Notes: generated from the sequence alone by a model not told the origin. A stretch of DNA of 29,924 nt from an uncultured Lachnospiraceae bacterium (GCA_934376945.1 CAKRPI010000014.1:1-29924); one strand, 5' to 3'; positions 8,643 to 17,110 are shown, counted from the first letter of the stretch. Translations and numbers: made by a program.

Positions 8643-8689
8643 GCGGAATGATTGTGTATTAAATAAACAGAGAGGATTTACTGAAGAAT

Positions 8690-9355
8690 ATGAAAGCAGA
8701 ATATTTTGAAAATATGGATTATGAAACAATCGAACTGGATGAAATGACACAGATTTTTGAAAATAAAAAGACCTATTCGCGCCTTTCTGTTCCATCGGCA
8801 AATGAGAATATTGATTTTTTCTACAAGAAGGGATATGTATTAGTTGACCGAACGTTAGAGGTAAAAGTACCGTTGACAAGAAATAAGACGGATTTTGAGA
8901 AAATGGTACGATTGGATATAGAGAGAACGGTAGGCTGCAGGGAAGAAATTGCAAAAATCGCAATGGAGAGTTTTAAAGAGGATAACAGATTCCAAATTTT
9001 GAATCAGAAAGATCTGTATGGAAAAATTTTAGACCAGTGGTTAAAAAAAATGAAAGAAGCTTTTGTTTGTATTTATAAAGGCGAAATAGTTGGTTTTGCG
9101 GAAATTACAGAGGAGGATACTGATACGCCGTTTATTCATTTGGCGGCGACTGATGAAAAATATCGGCTTACGGGAGCTGGAATGAGCTTGTATGCATATT
9201 GCGCAGATTATTATAAAAAAGAAGGAAAAAGGGCGCTTACAGGAAGAATTTCCTCAAGGAATGTTGCTGTGATGAACCTGTATACAAGCTTAGGCGGACA
9301 GTTTTCAAAACCATGGGATATTTTTGCGAAACGTGTTAGTACATGCAATGAATGA
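8690..9355 (+). CDS. GNAT-family N-acetyltransferase (WecD/RffC-like)
   Basis: A 221-residue protein with an N-terminal region (about 1-75) and a GNAT fold (about 76-215). The acetyl-CoA-binding part is visible as ATDEKYRLTGAGMSLYAY (about 152-169), followed by the C-terminal ISSRNVAVMNLYTSLGGQF of GNAT enzymes. The layout resembles the dTDP-4-amino-4,6-dideoxyhexose acetyltransferases WecD/RffC, which fits the aminosugar genes downstream. The acceptor is inferred from context only. AGAGGA at 8671 is rather far (13 bases) from the ATG, so the start is moderately certain. The gene looks more AT-rich than the lipid genes to its left. Confidence 0.75.
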   Translation: MKAEYFENMDYETIELDEMTQIFENKKTYSRLSVPSANENIDFFYKKGYVLVDRTLEVKVPLTRNKTDFEKMVRLDIERTVGCREEIAKIAMESFKEDNRFQILNQKDLYGKILDQWLKKMKEAFVCIYKGEIVGFAEITEEDTDTPFIHLAATDEKYRLTGAGMSLYAYCADYYKKEGKRALTGRISSRNVAVMNLYTSLGGQFSKPWDIFAKRVSTCNE

Positions 9356-9417
9356 TAGAGAACAGCAATGGAAAAATGACGTTTCTTACGTTTATTATTG
9401 CCATGAAAATAAAAATA

Positions 9418-9446
9418 TTGCAAACAATAGTGTGTTAGAGTATAAT
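9418..9446 (+). promoter_or_regulatory. Predicted main promoter of the deoxyaminosugar operon
   Basis: TTGCAA (9418-9423), a 17-base spacer, and a perfect TATAAT (9441-9446). It lies in the only sizeable gap (9356-9556) of the sugar cluster. Transcription from about 9453 would give a 5' leader of about 104 bases before the ATG at 9557. Confidence 0.65.
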
Positions 9447-9556
9447 AAAACGCAGAATACTGATTTTATACAAAAGCATAACGAAAGTTGTGGCTGAAAA
9501 AAAGGAATAGATTAACTGTTTCTAAAAAAGAAAAATGGGTAAGGAGCAATAGCTTT

Positions 9557-10594
9557 ATGGTTAGAATTGGCATATTATGTCCTTCAGAAATTGCATTTCG
9601 ACGTTTTCTTCCGGCGCTTGGAAATTGTAAAGAATTTTCTTATGTGGGAGTAGCAGTTGCGGATTGTGATGAATGGTTTGGAGATACTAAACCGGATGAG
9701 ATGGTTTGCAGAGAAGTTCTCGGCAAAGAGCTGGAAAAAGCAAAAAGTTTCCAGGAGAATTATGGCGGCAAGATTTTTTTAAGTTATAGAGAATTGATTG
9801 AAAGTGATGAAATTGATGCAGTTTATATTCCGCTTCCGCCGGCACTTCATTATAAGTGGGCGAAGACGGCGCTTCTTTCTAAAAAGCATGTGATGGTTGA
9901 AAAACCGGCTACGACAGAAAATTCGAAGACGGAAGAATTAATTGCAATTGCATCTGAGCACGGACTTGCCTTGCATGAGAACTATATGTTTGCATTTCAC
10001 AGACAGCTGGAAGAAATCAGTGAGATGGTTGCAGAAAAGAAGCTGGGCGATGTGCGTTTGTACCGGATTAATTTTGGCTTTCCAAGGCGTGCAAAAAATG
10101 ATTTCAGATATGCGAAAAAGCTTGGTGGCGGCGCACTTCTTGACTGTGGCGGTTATACATTAAAATATGCGTCAATGCTTCTTGGTGATACCGCGAGAAT
10201 TGCATATGCGAATCTGAACTATACAGATGAATTTGATGTGGATCTGTATGGTTCTGCTGCGCTTGTGAATGATGCAGGAGAAACGGTACAGGTTTCTTTT
10301 GGAATGGACAACAGCTATAAATGTGAACTGGAAGTATGGGGAAGTACAGCAACACTCCAGACAGGACGTGTGCTGACGGCTCCTGCAGGATTTGTGCCTT
10401 CTTATACGATCACGGATAATCAGGGTGTTACAAATGGAACATTTTCTGCTGATGATACTTTTTCGAAGTCTCTGAATCGTTTCCTGAGCTGTGTAAATGA
10501 CGAAAAAACAAGAACAGAGAATTATGAAGTAATTCACAGACAGGCATTGCTTGTGGATGAATTCGTAAAAAAGGCTGTTTCCTATGGAAAATAA
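9557..10594 (+). CDS. Gfo/Idh/MocA oxidoreductase, probable NDP-sugar 3-ketoreductase
   Basis: A 345-residue NAD(P)-dependent enzyme. The ATG at 9557 has AAGGAG 10 bases upstream. The Rossmann start is VRIGILCPSEIAF. The family Lys is in VEKPATTE (Lys116), and the C-terminal domain has GGGALLDCGGYTL with Asp196 and Tyr200. A Tyr here, rather than the His of many Gfo/Idh enzymes, is consistent with the sugar 3-ketoreductases KijD10, SpnN and TylC1. Those enzymes act right after a 2,3-dehydratase to give 2,6-dideoxy-4-keto sugars, and such a dehydratase is encoded at 12154. The gene overlaps the next one by 11 bases. Confidence 0.8.
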   Translation: MVRIGILCPSEIAFRRFLPALGNCKEFSYVGVAVADCDEWFGDTKPDEMVCREVLGKELEKAKSFQENYGGKIFLSYRELIESDEIDAVYIPLPPALHYKWAKTALLSKKHVMVEKPATTENSKTEELIAIASEHGLALHENYMFAFHRQLEEISEMVAEKKLGDVRLYRINFGFPRRAKNDFRYAKKLGGGALLDCGGYTLKYASMLLGDTARIAYANLNYTDEFDVDLYGSAALVNDAGETVQVSFGMDNSYKCELEVWGSTATLQTGRVLTAPAGFVPSYTITDNQGVTNGTFSADDTFSKSLNRFLSCVNDEKTRTENYEVIHRQALLVDEFVKKAVSYGK

Positions 10595-11018
10595 AAAAGA
10601 ATTTGGAAAGATCCGGTTTAAAATGAATCAGGATCCGGATGGTACGCTTACGGTCGCAGAATGCGGAAACGAGCTGCCATTTCTGGTAAAACGTTTTTTT
10701 ATGATCAGTGATGTTCCGCCTGATGGTAAGCGAGGAGAGCATGCATGTAAAAATTCCGATTTTGTTTATTTGTGTGCGCATGGAAGTGTAAAGGTTTTAC
10801 TGGATGATGGAATCAAAAGAGAAGAATATATTCTTAGACAGGATGAAGGTTGTGGGGTGTTTGTGCCTAAAATGACATGGATGGAGATCTATGAGTTTTC
10901 GGAGGACGCCGTGCTGCTGGTCCTGGCAAGTGAAAAATATGAAACGGGACAGTATTATAGTGACTACACCTGTTTTCGAAAAAAAGTAAGTGAAAGAGGA
11001 AGAGAAAATGAAGAATAA
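10584..11018 (+). CDS. FdtA/WxcM-like cupin, sugar 3,4-ketoisomerase homologue with altered active site
   Basis: A 144-residue cupin matching FdtA/QdtA/Tyl1a, which isomerise dTDP-4-keto-6-deoxyglucose to the 3-keto form. Visible motifs are LPFLVKRFFMISDVP (31-45), RGEHACKN (50-57), GSVKVLLDDG (67-76), VFVPKMTWMEIYEFSEDAVLL (split over 92-112) and VLASEKY. Family members have His-x-His in RGxHAHK. Here the second His is Cys55 (His53 kept), so catalysis may be changed or lost. It overlaps both neighbours by 11 bases, so it belongs firmly to the operon. Confidence 0.8.
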   Translation: MENKKEFGKIRFKMNQDPDGTLTVAECGNELPFLVKRFFMISDVPPDGKRGEHACKNSDFVYLCAHGSVKVLLDDGIKREEYILRQDEGCGVFVPKMTWMEIYEFSEDAVLLVLASEKYETGQYYSDYTCFRKKVSERGRENEE

Positions 11019-12129
11019 GAAACCAATATTAGTAGTAAGTCCATCGTTGCCTCCGATGCAGGAATATTTTGATGAGATCAGCACGATATGGGAGACAAAG
11101 CAGCTGACACATACGGGACCAAAGCATGTAAAGCTTCAGGCTGAGCTTGAAAAATATCTGGATGTAAAGCATGTGGAACTTTTTGCAAATGGTCATCTTG
11201 CACTGGAACTTGGACTTCAGGCGCTTGGACTGACCGGAGAGGTAATTACAACACCGTTCACATTTGCCTCTACGACACAGGCAATTCTTCGCTGTGGTCT
11301 GACACCGGTTTTTTGTGATATCAATCCGGATGATTACACAATGGATGTAGATAAGATCGAAGCATTAATCACAGATAAGACGAGCGCGATTCTTCCGGTT
11401 CATGTATATGGAAATATCTGTAATGTGGAAAGGATTGAAGAGATTGCGAAAAAGCATAATCTGAAAGTGATTTATGATGCTGCCCATGCCTTTGGTGAGA
11501 CGTACAAAGGAAAAAATGCGGCAGCTCTTGGTGACATGTCCATGTTTAGTTTTCATGCGACAAAAGTATTTAATACTGTAGAAGGTGGATGCCTGTCTTT
11601 TGCAGATGATTCCTATGTGCAGACTTTGATCAGTCTCAGACAGTTTGGACAGACCCTTCATACAGATCACGTTCCGCTGGTCGGTACAAATGCAAAGATG
11701 ACAGAAATGCATGCGGCAATGGGATTATGCAACCTTCACCATGTAGATGAGTACATTGAAAAACGTGCAGAGGTATTTGCATGTTACAGAGAACGTCTCA
11801 GCGGTGTTCCTGGAATTAAGCTTTGTGCTCCGCAGAAAGATGTCAAGAGCAATTATGCGTATTTCCCGGTTGTTTTTGATTCAGAGAAATTTGGTGCAAC
11901 GAGAGATCAGGTAGCAGATCTGCTTCAGAAAGAGCAGATTTTTGCAAGAAAATACTTCTACCCGCTTACAAGTGATTTTGAGTGCTGCAAGGAGCGCGGA
12001 ATTACGGCAGATGTACCGGTTGCTGAGTATATGGCATCGAATGTTCTTACACTTCCGTGCTTTTCAGATCTGTCTTGCGAGTCAGTCAATGAAATTTGTG
12101 ATATCATACTTTCTGCTACAGAAAAATAG
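11008..12129 (+). CDS. DegT/DnrJ/EryC1/StrS PLP-dependent sugar aminotransferase
   Basis: A 373-residue enzyme that transfers an amino group from glutamate or another donor to a keto-sugar nucleotide. The ATG at 11008 follows AGAGGA; an in-frame GTG at 10990 is less likely. PLP-site motifs are complete: TTPFTFASTT (81-90), Asp157 in YDAAHAFG, and the Schiff-base Lys186 in SFHATKVFNTVEGG. It resembles the VioA/FdtB/QdtB branch. With a 2,3-dehydratase and a ketoreductase next to it, the likely product is a 4-amino (or 3-amino) 2-deoxysugar. C3 versus C4 cannot be decided from sequence. Confidence 0.88.
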   Translation: MKNKKPILVVSPSLPPMQEYFDEISTIWETKQLTHTGPKHVKLQAELEKYLDVKHVELFANGHLALELGLQALGLTGEVITTPFTFASTTQAILRCGLTPVFCDINPDDYTMDVDKIEALITDKTSAILPVHVYGNICNVERIEEIAKKHNLKVIYDAAHAFGETYKGKNAAALGDMSMFSFHATKVFNTVEGGCLSFADDSYVQTLISLRQFGQTLHTDHVPLVGTNAKMTEMHAAMGLCNLHHVDEYIEKRAEVFACYRERLSGVPGIKLCAPQKDVKSNYAYFPVVFDSEKFGATRDQVADLLQKEQIFARKYFYPLTSDFECCKERGITADVPVAEYMASNVLTLPCFSDLSCESVNEICDIILSATEK

Positions 12130-12153
12130 AAAATACGGGTTGAGGGCGTGAAA

Positions 12154-13542
12154 ATGAAAAGCGATATTATCAAGATTCTTAAGTCGTGGAAAGAACGCAA
12201 CAGTAAGTTTAATTCAACGGAATCATTGATTAGCTGGATTGAGCAGATGAATAAAGTGACAGATGTTCAGATCCAGAGGATAGATTTTACAAAAGCAAAT
12301 GACTGGTATTTTAATCCGGAAAATGGGTATATAGAGAATCATGAAAACCGCTTTTTTTCCGTAAGAGGGATTAAATATTATGAAGACGGTAAATTGATTC
12401 AGGAACAGCCGATTATTTATCAGCCTGAGATCGGTTATCTTGGGATTATTTGCAAAGAATTTGATGGTGTGATGCATTTCTTGATGCAGGCAAAGGTGGA
12501 GCCTGGAAATGTGAACTGTGTTCAGATTTCGCCGACGATTCAGGCAACAAAAAGTAATTTTGAGCAGGCGCACGGCGGAAGAGTGCCTTATTACTTTTCC
12601 TATTTCAAGAATGCGCAGAAATATGAGATTATATTTGACCAGATACAGTCAGAGCAGGGAATGCGTTTTTACCGAAAACGAAATCGAAATATTATGATAC
12701 TCGTAGATGAAGAGATCGAAGTATTGCCTGCATTTCGTTGGATGACGCTTGGACAGATCAAGGAATTGATGAAACTTGATAATCTTGTAAATATGGATAC
12801 GCGTACGGTTTTGTCCTGCATTCCGTTTTCTACCTATTCATTCAGCCAAGAAGAAAAAGAAGAGATAAAAAACTATATTGAAGATGATGCATTGTTTGCA
12901 TCAATGTTTCTGGCAAATATCCAGGATGGATTAGATCGGGTTTTTAACTATCAGAATAATATAAAGATGTTCAGAAATATCAGTTCGAAGTTGGCACCGC
13001 TGAATTCACTGGAAACATGGAAGGTAAATAGAGATGGTGTTTTTTGTGAAAAGGCAGCAAATTTTGATGTAGGTTATTATGATATTGCAATATCGGGAAG
13101 AGAAGTAAAAAGCTGGAAACAGCCTCTGGTCTGTGCAAAGGGAATGGGAATATTTGGTATGATGCTTTGCCATCATGAAGGAATGCTGAAATTTCTGGTT
13201 GCAGTACGGACAGAGATTGGAGCTTTTGATAAAGTGGAAATTGGACCTTCTGTATTTTTAGAACCAGTTTCTAATGCGGAACCGGATTTTGTAGAGAAAC
13301 TGTTTAAAGAAAAAATGGAAAAGCAGGAAGGAATTTTGAAAGACAGTATCTTTTCCGAAGAAGGCGGACGCTTTTATCATGAGCAGAATCGCAATGTTAT
13401 AATGATGGTTGATTATATTGAGCCAGAACAGTTGCCAAATGGATATTTTTGGCTTTCTTTTGGAAGTTTAAACAGCCTGATTCAAATTAACAACTGTCTC
13501 AATATTCAGCTTCGAAATTTGCTCAGCATTATTGATGTCTGA
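12154..13542 (+). CDS. NDP-hexose 2,3-dehydratase (TylX3/SpnO/EvaA family)
   Basis: A 462-residue enzyme that removes water across C2-C3 of dTDP-4-keto-6-deoxyglucose, the entry step to 2-deoxysugars. The ATG at 12154 follows GAGGG. The protein is an internal duplication. The first half has ENRFFSVRG (65-72), GVMHFLMQAKVEPGN (105-119) and ISPTIQATKSNF (125-136). The second half repeats the pattern with SGREVKSWKQPL (314-325), GMLKFLVAVRTEIG (343-356) and IGPSVFLEP (363-371). This two-repeat Nudix-like layout is typical of EvaA. The family is best known from actinomycete antibiotic sugars, which makes its presence beside surface-glycan genes notable. Confidence 0.88.
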   Translation: MKSDIIKILKSWKERNSKFNSTESLISWIEQMNKVTDVQIQRIDFTKANDWYFNPENGYIENHENRFFSVRGIKYYEDGKLIQEQPIIYQPEIGYLGIICKEFDGVMHFLMQAKVEPGNVNCVQISPTIQATKSNFEQAHGGRVPYYFSYFKNAQKYEIIFDQIQSEQGMRFYRKRNRNIMILVDEEIEVLPAFRWMTLGQIKELMKLDNLVNMDTRTVLSCIPFSTYSFSQEEKEEIKNYIEDDALFASMFLANIQDGLDRVFNYQNNIKMFRNISSKLAPLNSLETWKVNRDGVFCEKAANFDVGYYDIAISGREVKSWKQPLVCAKGMGIFGMMLCHHEGMLKFLVAVRTEIGAFDKVEIGPSVFLEPVSNAEPDFVEKLFKEKMEKQEGILKDSIFSEEGGRFYHEQNRNVIMMVDYIEPEQLPNGYFWLSFGSLNSLIQINNCLNIQLRNLLSIIDV

Positions 13543-13558
13543 TGGAAAAAATTGTATA

Positions 13559-14641
13559 ATGAAAAAATATGCGTTTTATATAACGAACCACGGATTTGGG
13601 CATGCATCCAGAAATATTCCCTTGATAGAGGGAATTCTGGAGCGCGAGCCTGAGTCCATAATTTATGTAAAGACAGATGCAGTTCGGTGTGAATTTATAC
13701 GACGAAATTTGAAAGCTTATATTGGAAATATCCGTTTTTGCGAAGAATACCAGGATGTAGGTTTGGTATTACAGAAAAACAGCTATGAAATTGATGTTCA
13801 AAAATTAAAGAAAACTGTTGCAGAAGAACAGAAAAGATGGCATACTTATGGACAAACAGAGATTCAATTTTTGAAAAAACACAAGATAGATTTTGTTGTA
13901 TCAGATATTATTCCGTGGATTTTACCGGCAGCACGAAAATGCGGAGTACCGTCTGTCCTTTTGTGTAATTTCACCTGGTATGAAATGTATAAAGATTTTT
14001 TACCAGAGGAGCTATGCCTTCCATACAGAGATGCGTATCGCTGTGCAGATAAGATATTTGTATATGAGTTTGCAAATCCGCTGATCGATGTTATTTATCC
14101 GGGATGTGAAAGAGTATCGATGCTGTGTCGCAAAGTAAATGAAGAAAAGGCAGCTGAAATTGCTAAACAGTATCCGCATCCGATTGTGTTTGTCAGTGTT
14201 GGAAAATCGATCGAGATGCATCAAAGTTATGATGTGTCAGATGCACCGGGAACATATTTGATAACAGCAGGTGTACAGCTATCGGGAAATAATGTGATAC
14301 AGCTTCCGGAAAATCTTATCAATACACAGGATTATCTGAGGGCCTGTGATTATGCGATCATAAAAGGCGGCTGGTCTACGATGGCAGAGGTTCTCCTGAA
14401 TAAACGTAAGGCTGCAGTAATTTTACGTTGCAGTAATTCAGAGGATGATGCAGTTCGTCAGATGATTCATAACTATGCCTGCATGCAGGAAATTTCTTTT
14501 GAGAATCTTACACAGATGAATGAAGTTCTGGAGAAAATAGAAAACATAAAAAAGGATGTATTTGCAAAGTTTAAAGATGATAAAGAAACAATACTAAATT
14601 ATTTTATAAATCATGAATCGATAAGAAAATCAAACATTTGA
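13559..14641 (+). CDS. GT-B glycosyltransferase (GT1/MurG-like)
   Basis: A 360-residue soluble or peripheral enzyme without membrane segments. The N-terminus YAFYITNHGFGHASRN (4-19) has the GxGHxxR loop of GT-B enzymes such as MurG. The C-terminal donor pocket is CDYAIIKGGWSTMAEVL (263-279). The start is uncertain: ATG 13559 keeps the conserved MKKYAF start, while ATG 13535 would overlap the dehydratase by 8 bases, and neither has a strong ribosome site. In this context it probably transfers the deoxyaminosugar or an adjoining sugar. The acceptor is unknown. Confidence 0.72.
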   Translation: MKKYAFYITNHGFGHASRNIPLIEGILEREPESIIYVKTDAVRCEFIRRNLKAYIGNIRFCEEYQDVGLVLQKNSYEIDVQKLKKTVAEEQKRWHTYGQTEIQFLKKHKIDFVVSDIIPWILPAARKCGVPSVLLCNFTWYEMYKDFLPEELCLPYRDAYRCADKIFVYEFANPLIDVIYPGCERVSMLCRKVNEEKAAEIAKQYPHPIVFVSVGKSIEMHQSYDVSDAPGTYLITAGVQLSGNNVIQLPENLINTQDYLRACDYAIIKGGWSTMAEVLLNKRKAAVILRCSNSEDDAVRQMIHNYACMQEISFENLTQMNEVLEKIENIKKDVFAKFKDDKETILNYFINHESIRKSNI

Positions 14642-14657
14642 AAGCAGGAGAAGAGTA

Positions 14658-15602
14658 ATGAAAAAGTTTTCTATTGTATTGCCGATTTATGGGAATGAAA
14701 AAAATCTTCCGGTAACAATACCTTATATTATAGACCATTTAGATCTGTTCTCTAATTATGAAACAGAGATTATCATGGTATGTGATGGCTCACCGGATAA
14801 TTCATATGAAGTAATGAAAGAATTTCAAAAAAAGTATCCAAAACTGATTCGAATTGCAAAGTTCACAAAGAATAATGGCCAGCGAGCCGCTGTAAATTGT
14901 GGCATGGCAATGGCTCGCGGTGATGTAATAGGAGTTATTTCAGCAGATTTGCAGGATCCGTTTGAATTATTTACCGAAATGCTTGCTTACTGGGAGCAGG
15001 GGGAAAAGCTCGTATTGGCAAAGAGAGAGGATCGCGCTGAAAAAGGGATAGCAGCAATGTGCTCCAAATTCATGCATAAATTGATCCATAAGTATGTAAG
15101 CTCAAATTATCCGGATGGGGGGTTTGACTTTTTTGTTGTGGATCGTTCGATTGCGCAGGCATTTATTCAATCTGATACAATAAATAATTCCATGCAATTA
15201 TTATTGCTTGAACTCGCAGGAAAAGGAAAGTGGATCGGATATACAAGGAAAAAGAGAGAAATTGGAAAATCAGGCTGGAGTTTAATTAAAAAACTGAACC
15301 AGGTGGTTAATATTATAACGATATATTCAATAGCACCATTTTACCTTTTGGCTGGAATTGGTGGAGTCAGTATAGTAGTTAGCCTGATATGTTTTATCTT
15401 TAAAATTGTGGATATTATTCGCTTTGGCTTTGAGCATGGGTATGCTGGTCTATATAGTGCATTGTTTATAGTCTCGGGTATTTTGTGTGAAGCGATTGCT
15501 CTTTTTGGAATATATATGTTTAAATGGATGCAGAATATGCGCAAAGTACCGCGTTACATCGTTGAAGAGAAGATTGATGAAATGGAGCTAGATAATAAAT
15601 GA
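14658..15602 (+). CDS. GT2 polyprenyl-phosphate glycosyltransferase (DPM1/GtrB/CsbB-like)
   Basis: A 314-residue enzyme with a GT-A domain (1-about 215) and two C-terminal membrane helices (about 226-252 and 265-290). The nucleotide and metal motifs are FSIVLPIYGNE (4-14), VCDGSPDNS (41-49) and SADLQDP (95-101); NNGQRAAVNCGMAMARGD precedes the last. This architecture is that of dolichol-P-mannose synthase-like enzymes that load one sugar onto undecaprenyl phosphate at the inner membrane face. AGGAGAAG precedes the ATG. Together with a GtrA flippase (4254) and YfhO (18594) it would complete a CsbB/GtcA/YfhO-type glycosylation set. Confidence 0.85.
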   Translation: MKKFSIVLPIYGNEKNLPVTIPYIIDHLDLFSNYETEIIMVCDGSPDNSYEVMKEFQKKYPKLIRIAKFTKNNGQRAAVNCGMAMARGDVIGVISADLQDPFELFTEMLAYWEQGEKLVLAKREDRAEKGIAAMCSKFMHKLIHKYVSSNYPDGGFDFFVVDRSIAQAFIQSDTINNSMQLLLLELAGKGKWIGYTRKKREIGKSGWSLIKKLNQVVNIITIYSIAPFYLLAGIGGVSIVVSLICFIFKIVDIIRFGFEHGYAGLYSALFIVSGILCEAIALFGIYMFKWMQNMRKVPRYIVEEKIDEMELDNK

Positions 15603-16255
15603 TACTTGCAATTTATGGAACAGGCGGAGCTGGAAAAGAGACATTACAGGTTTCTCTGGATATAAAAAGGGCAGGAGCAAAGTGGCAGTCGATTGTATTT
15701 ATTGACGATACAAAACCGACAGGCAAATTTAAAGGTTACGAGATGCTTCCATATGTGGAATTTAAAGAAAAATATGGGACAGAAAAAGTAGAAATACATG
15801 TAGCCCTTGGCGAAGTCAGTTCAAAAAGAACAGTTGCACAGAAAATGTTGGCAGACGGGTATCAGTTGGCAACATTGGTACATCCGCGAGCACATATTGG
15901 TAAAAATGTTGTGATTCATCCAGGAGCCCAAATTAAAATGGAGGCAGTAATCGGTGATAATGCAGTCATTGGTATAGGAAGCTGGATTCAGGCCTATACA
16001 ATAATTGCTGACAGCTGTCGGATCGGGGCGTTTTGCCAGATTGGCGCAAAGGCAGTCCTTGGTGAAAATTGTTGCATTGGAGATACGGTTTTTGTTGGAA
16101 TGCATGCCGTGATTTCAAATAATATTGAGGTTCAAGAAGATGTGATCGTCGGAATGGGAGCTTGGGTAAATCAGGATTTACAGTCATATGATACTTGTAT
16201 TGGCAATCCGTGCAGAGTGGTTAGTAAAGATAAAAATCATCGTGTTTTTGGGTGA
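15599..16255 (+). CDS. Left-handed beta-helix acyltransferase, NeuD/PglD-like, catalytic His missing
   Basis: A 218-residue protein beginning inside the GT2 stop (ATGA overlap). It has an N-terminal Rossmann-like domain (IYGTGGAGKETL, 5-16) and a C-terminal hexapeptide beta-helix (about 95-207; IGKNVVIHPGA, IGDNAVIGIG, IGNPCRVV). This is the PglD/NeuD fold, which N- or O-acylates sugar nucleotides. The catalytic His expected in the HDxxIG position is replaced: residues 137-145 read ADSCRIGAF. The tandem neighbour keeps HDSKLG. It may therefore be a non-catalytic partner or use another base such as His169. Confidence 0.78.
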   Translation: MILAIYGTGGAGKETLQVSLDIKRAGAKWQSIVFIDDTKPTGKFKGYEMLPYVEFKEKYGTEKVEIHVALGEVSSKRTVAQKMLADGYQLATLVHPRAHIGKNVVIHPGAQIKMEAVIGDNAVIGIGSWIQAYTIIADSCRIGAFCQIGAKAVLGENCCIGDTVFVGMHAVISNNIEVQEDVIVGMGAWVNQDLQSYDTCIGNPCRVVSKDKNHRVFG

Positions 16256-16266
16256 GGAGAAATGGA

Positions 16267-16854
16267 ATGAAGTTAATAATATTATCGTTTGATTATACCG
16301 GAAAGAACGTAGAGGCACTGGCAGAAGAAATTGGGAAATGGGAAAGCATTCAGATGGTTTCGTGTCAGGATCAGGAAGAGTTAGAAGTCAGTCAGGCAAA
16401 AGATGTTGAATATATAATTGCGTCAGATAAGCCGGAGATGCGGGAAAAGGTCTTTATGAATTTAAAGGATAAAAATGTGCAGATAGCGACATTGATTCAT
16501 CCGGAAAATTACATAAGTGAAGGCACGGATATTGGAGCAGGATGTATTTTACATAGAGGAGTAATCGTCTATTATGATAGTACGATAGGAGAAAATACAG
16601 TGATGAAAGAGTATTCGTCTCTTTCACATGACTCGAAACTTGGAGAACATTGTGTTATAATGGAAAAATGTACAATTGGTGGCTATTCCCAGATAGGAAA
16701 TAATGTTTTTTTCTCAGCGGCAACGGTTGCAAAAGATGAATTGGTGATTGGAAATAATGTGTGTACCAATCCGGGTGCAGTAGTTATGAAAGATATAGAA
16801 CCGGATCAGACTGTAATGGGAAATCCGGCTAGAATAATAAGAAAAGAGAGGTAG
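16267..16854 (+). CDS. Left-handed beta-helix acyltransferase, NeuD/PglD-like, intact active site
   Basis: A 195-residue paralogue of the preceding gene. The ATG at 16267 has GAGGAG seven bases upstream; an in-frame GTG at 16252 overlaps the upstream stop. A short N-terminal Rossmann-like part (1-about 75) is followed by a hexapeptide helix (76-190; IHPENYISEGTDIGAG, IGENTVM, IGGYSQIGNN). The presumed catalytic His121 sits in SLSHDSKLGEH. It probably transfers an acyl group to an aminosugar nucleotide. The ACP and ligase directly downstream suggest an ACP thioester donor rather than, or besides, acetyl-CoA. Confidence 0.82.
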   Translation: MKLIILSFDYTGKNVEALAEEIGKWESIQMVSCQDQEELEVSQAKDVEYIIASDKPEMREKVFMNLKDKNVQIATLIHPENYISEGTDIGAGCILHRGVIVYYDSTIGENTVMKEYSSLSHDSKLGEHCVIMEKCTIGGYSQIGNNVFFSAATVAKDELVIGNNVCTNPGAVVMKDIEPDQTVMGNPARIIRKER

Positions 16855-16861
16855 AGTAGGT

Positions 16862-17098
16862 ATGACAAATTTAGAGAAATACAATGATGCATTTATGGAC
16901 GTTCTTTCTGTAGGGGAGGATGAATTAGAAGGTCTGGTTTATGGGAAAAGTGCAAACTGGGATTCTGTAGGGCAGATGACGCTGGTTACTGAGCTTGAGG
17001 ATGCATTTGATATTTATTTTGAGACCGACGATCTTCTTGAATTTGTATCCTACGAAGCAGGCAAGGAAATTTTGAAAAAATACGGAGTTGAAATTTAG
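16862..17098 (+). CDS. Stand-alone acyl carrier protein
   Basis: A 78-residue acidic four-helix protein. The phosphopantetheine site is Ser35 in NWDSVGQMTLV, a DSV variant of the usual DSL, followed by helix-2 sequence TELEDAFDIYFE. Size matches DltC and free NRPS/fatty-acid-type carriers. It is placed seven bases after the acyltransferase and 12 before an AMP-forming ligase. This suggests a dedicated carrier whose cargo is loaded by that ligase, rather than the housekeeping AcpP. Confidence 0.87.
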   Translation: MTNLEKYNDAFMDVLSVGEDELEGLVYGKSANWDSVGQMTLVTELEDAFDIYFETDDLLEFVSYEAGKEILKKYGVEI

Positions 17099-17110
17099 GA
17101 GGCATGAAGT

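Noticed and set aside
9348..9497. A 49-codon frame starting in the GNAT stop (MNDREQQWKND...) that ends before the Gfo/Idh gene
   Set aside because: No ribosome site, no recognisable family, and it overlaps the predicted TTGCAA/TATAAT promoter at 9418-9446.
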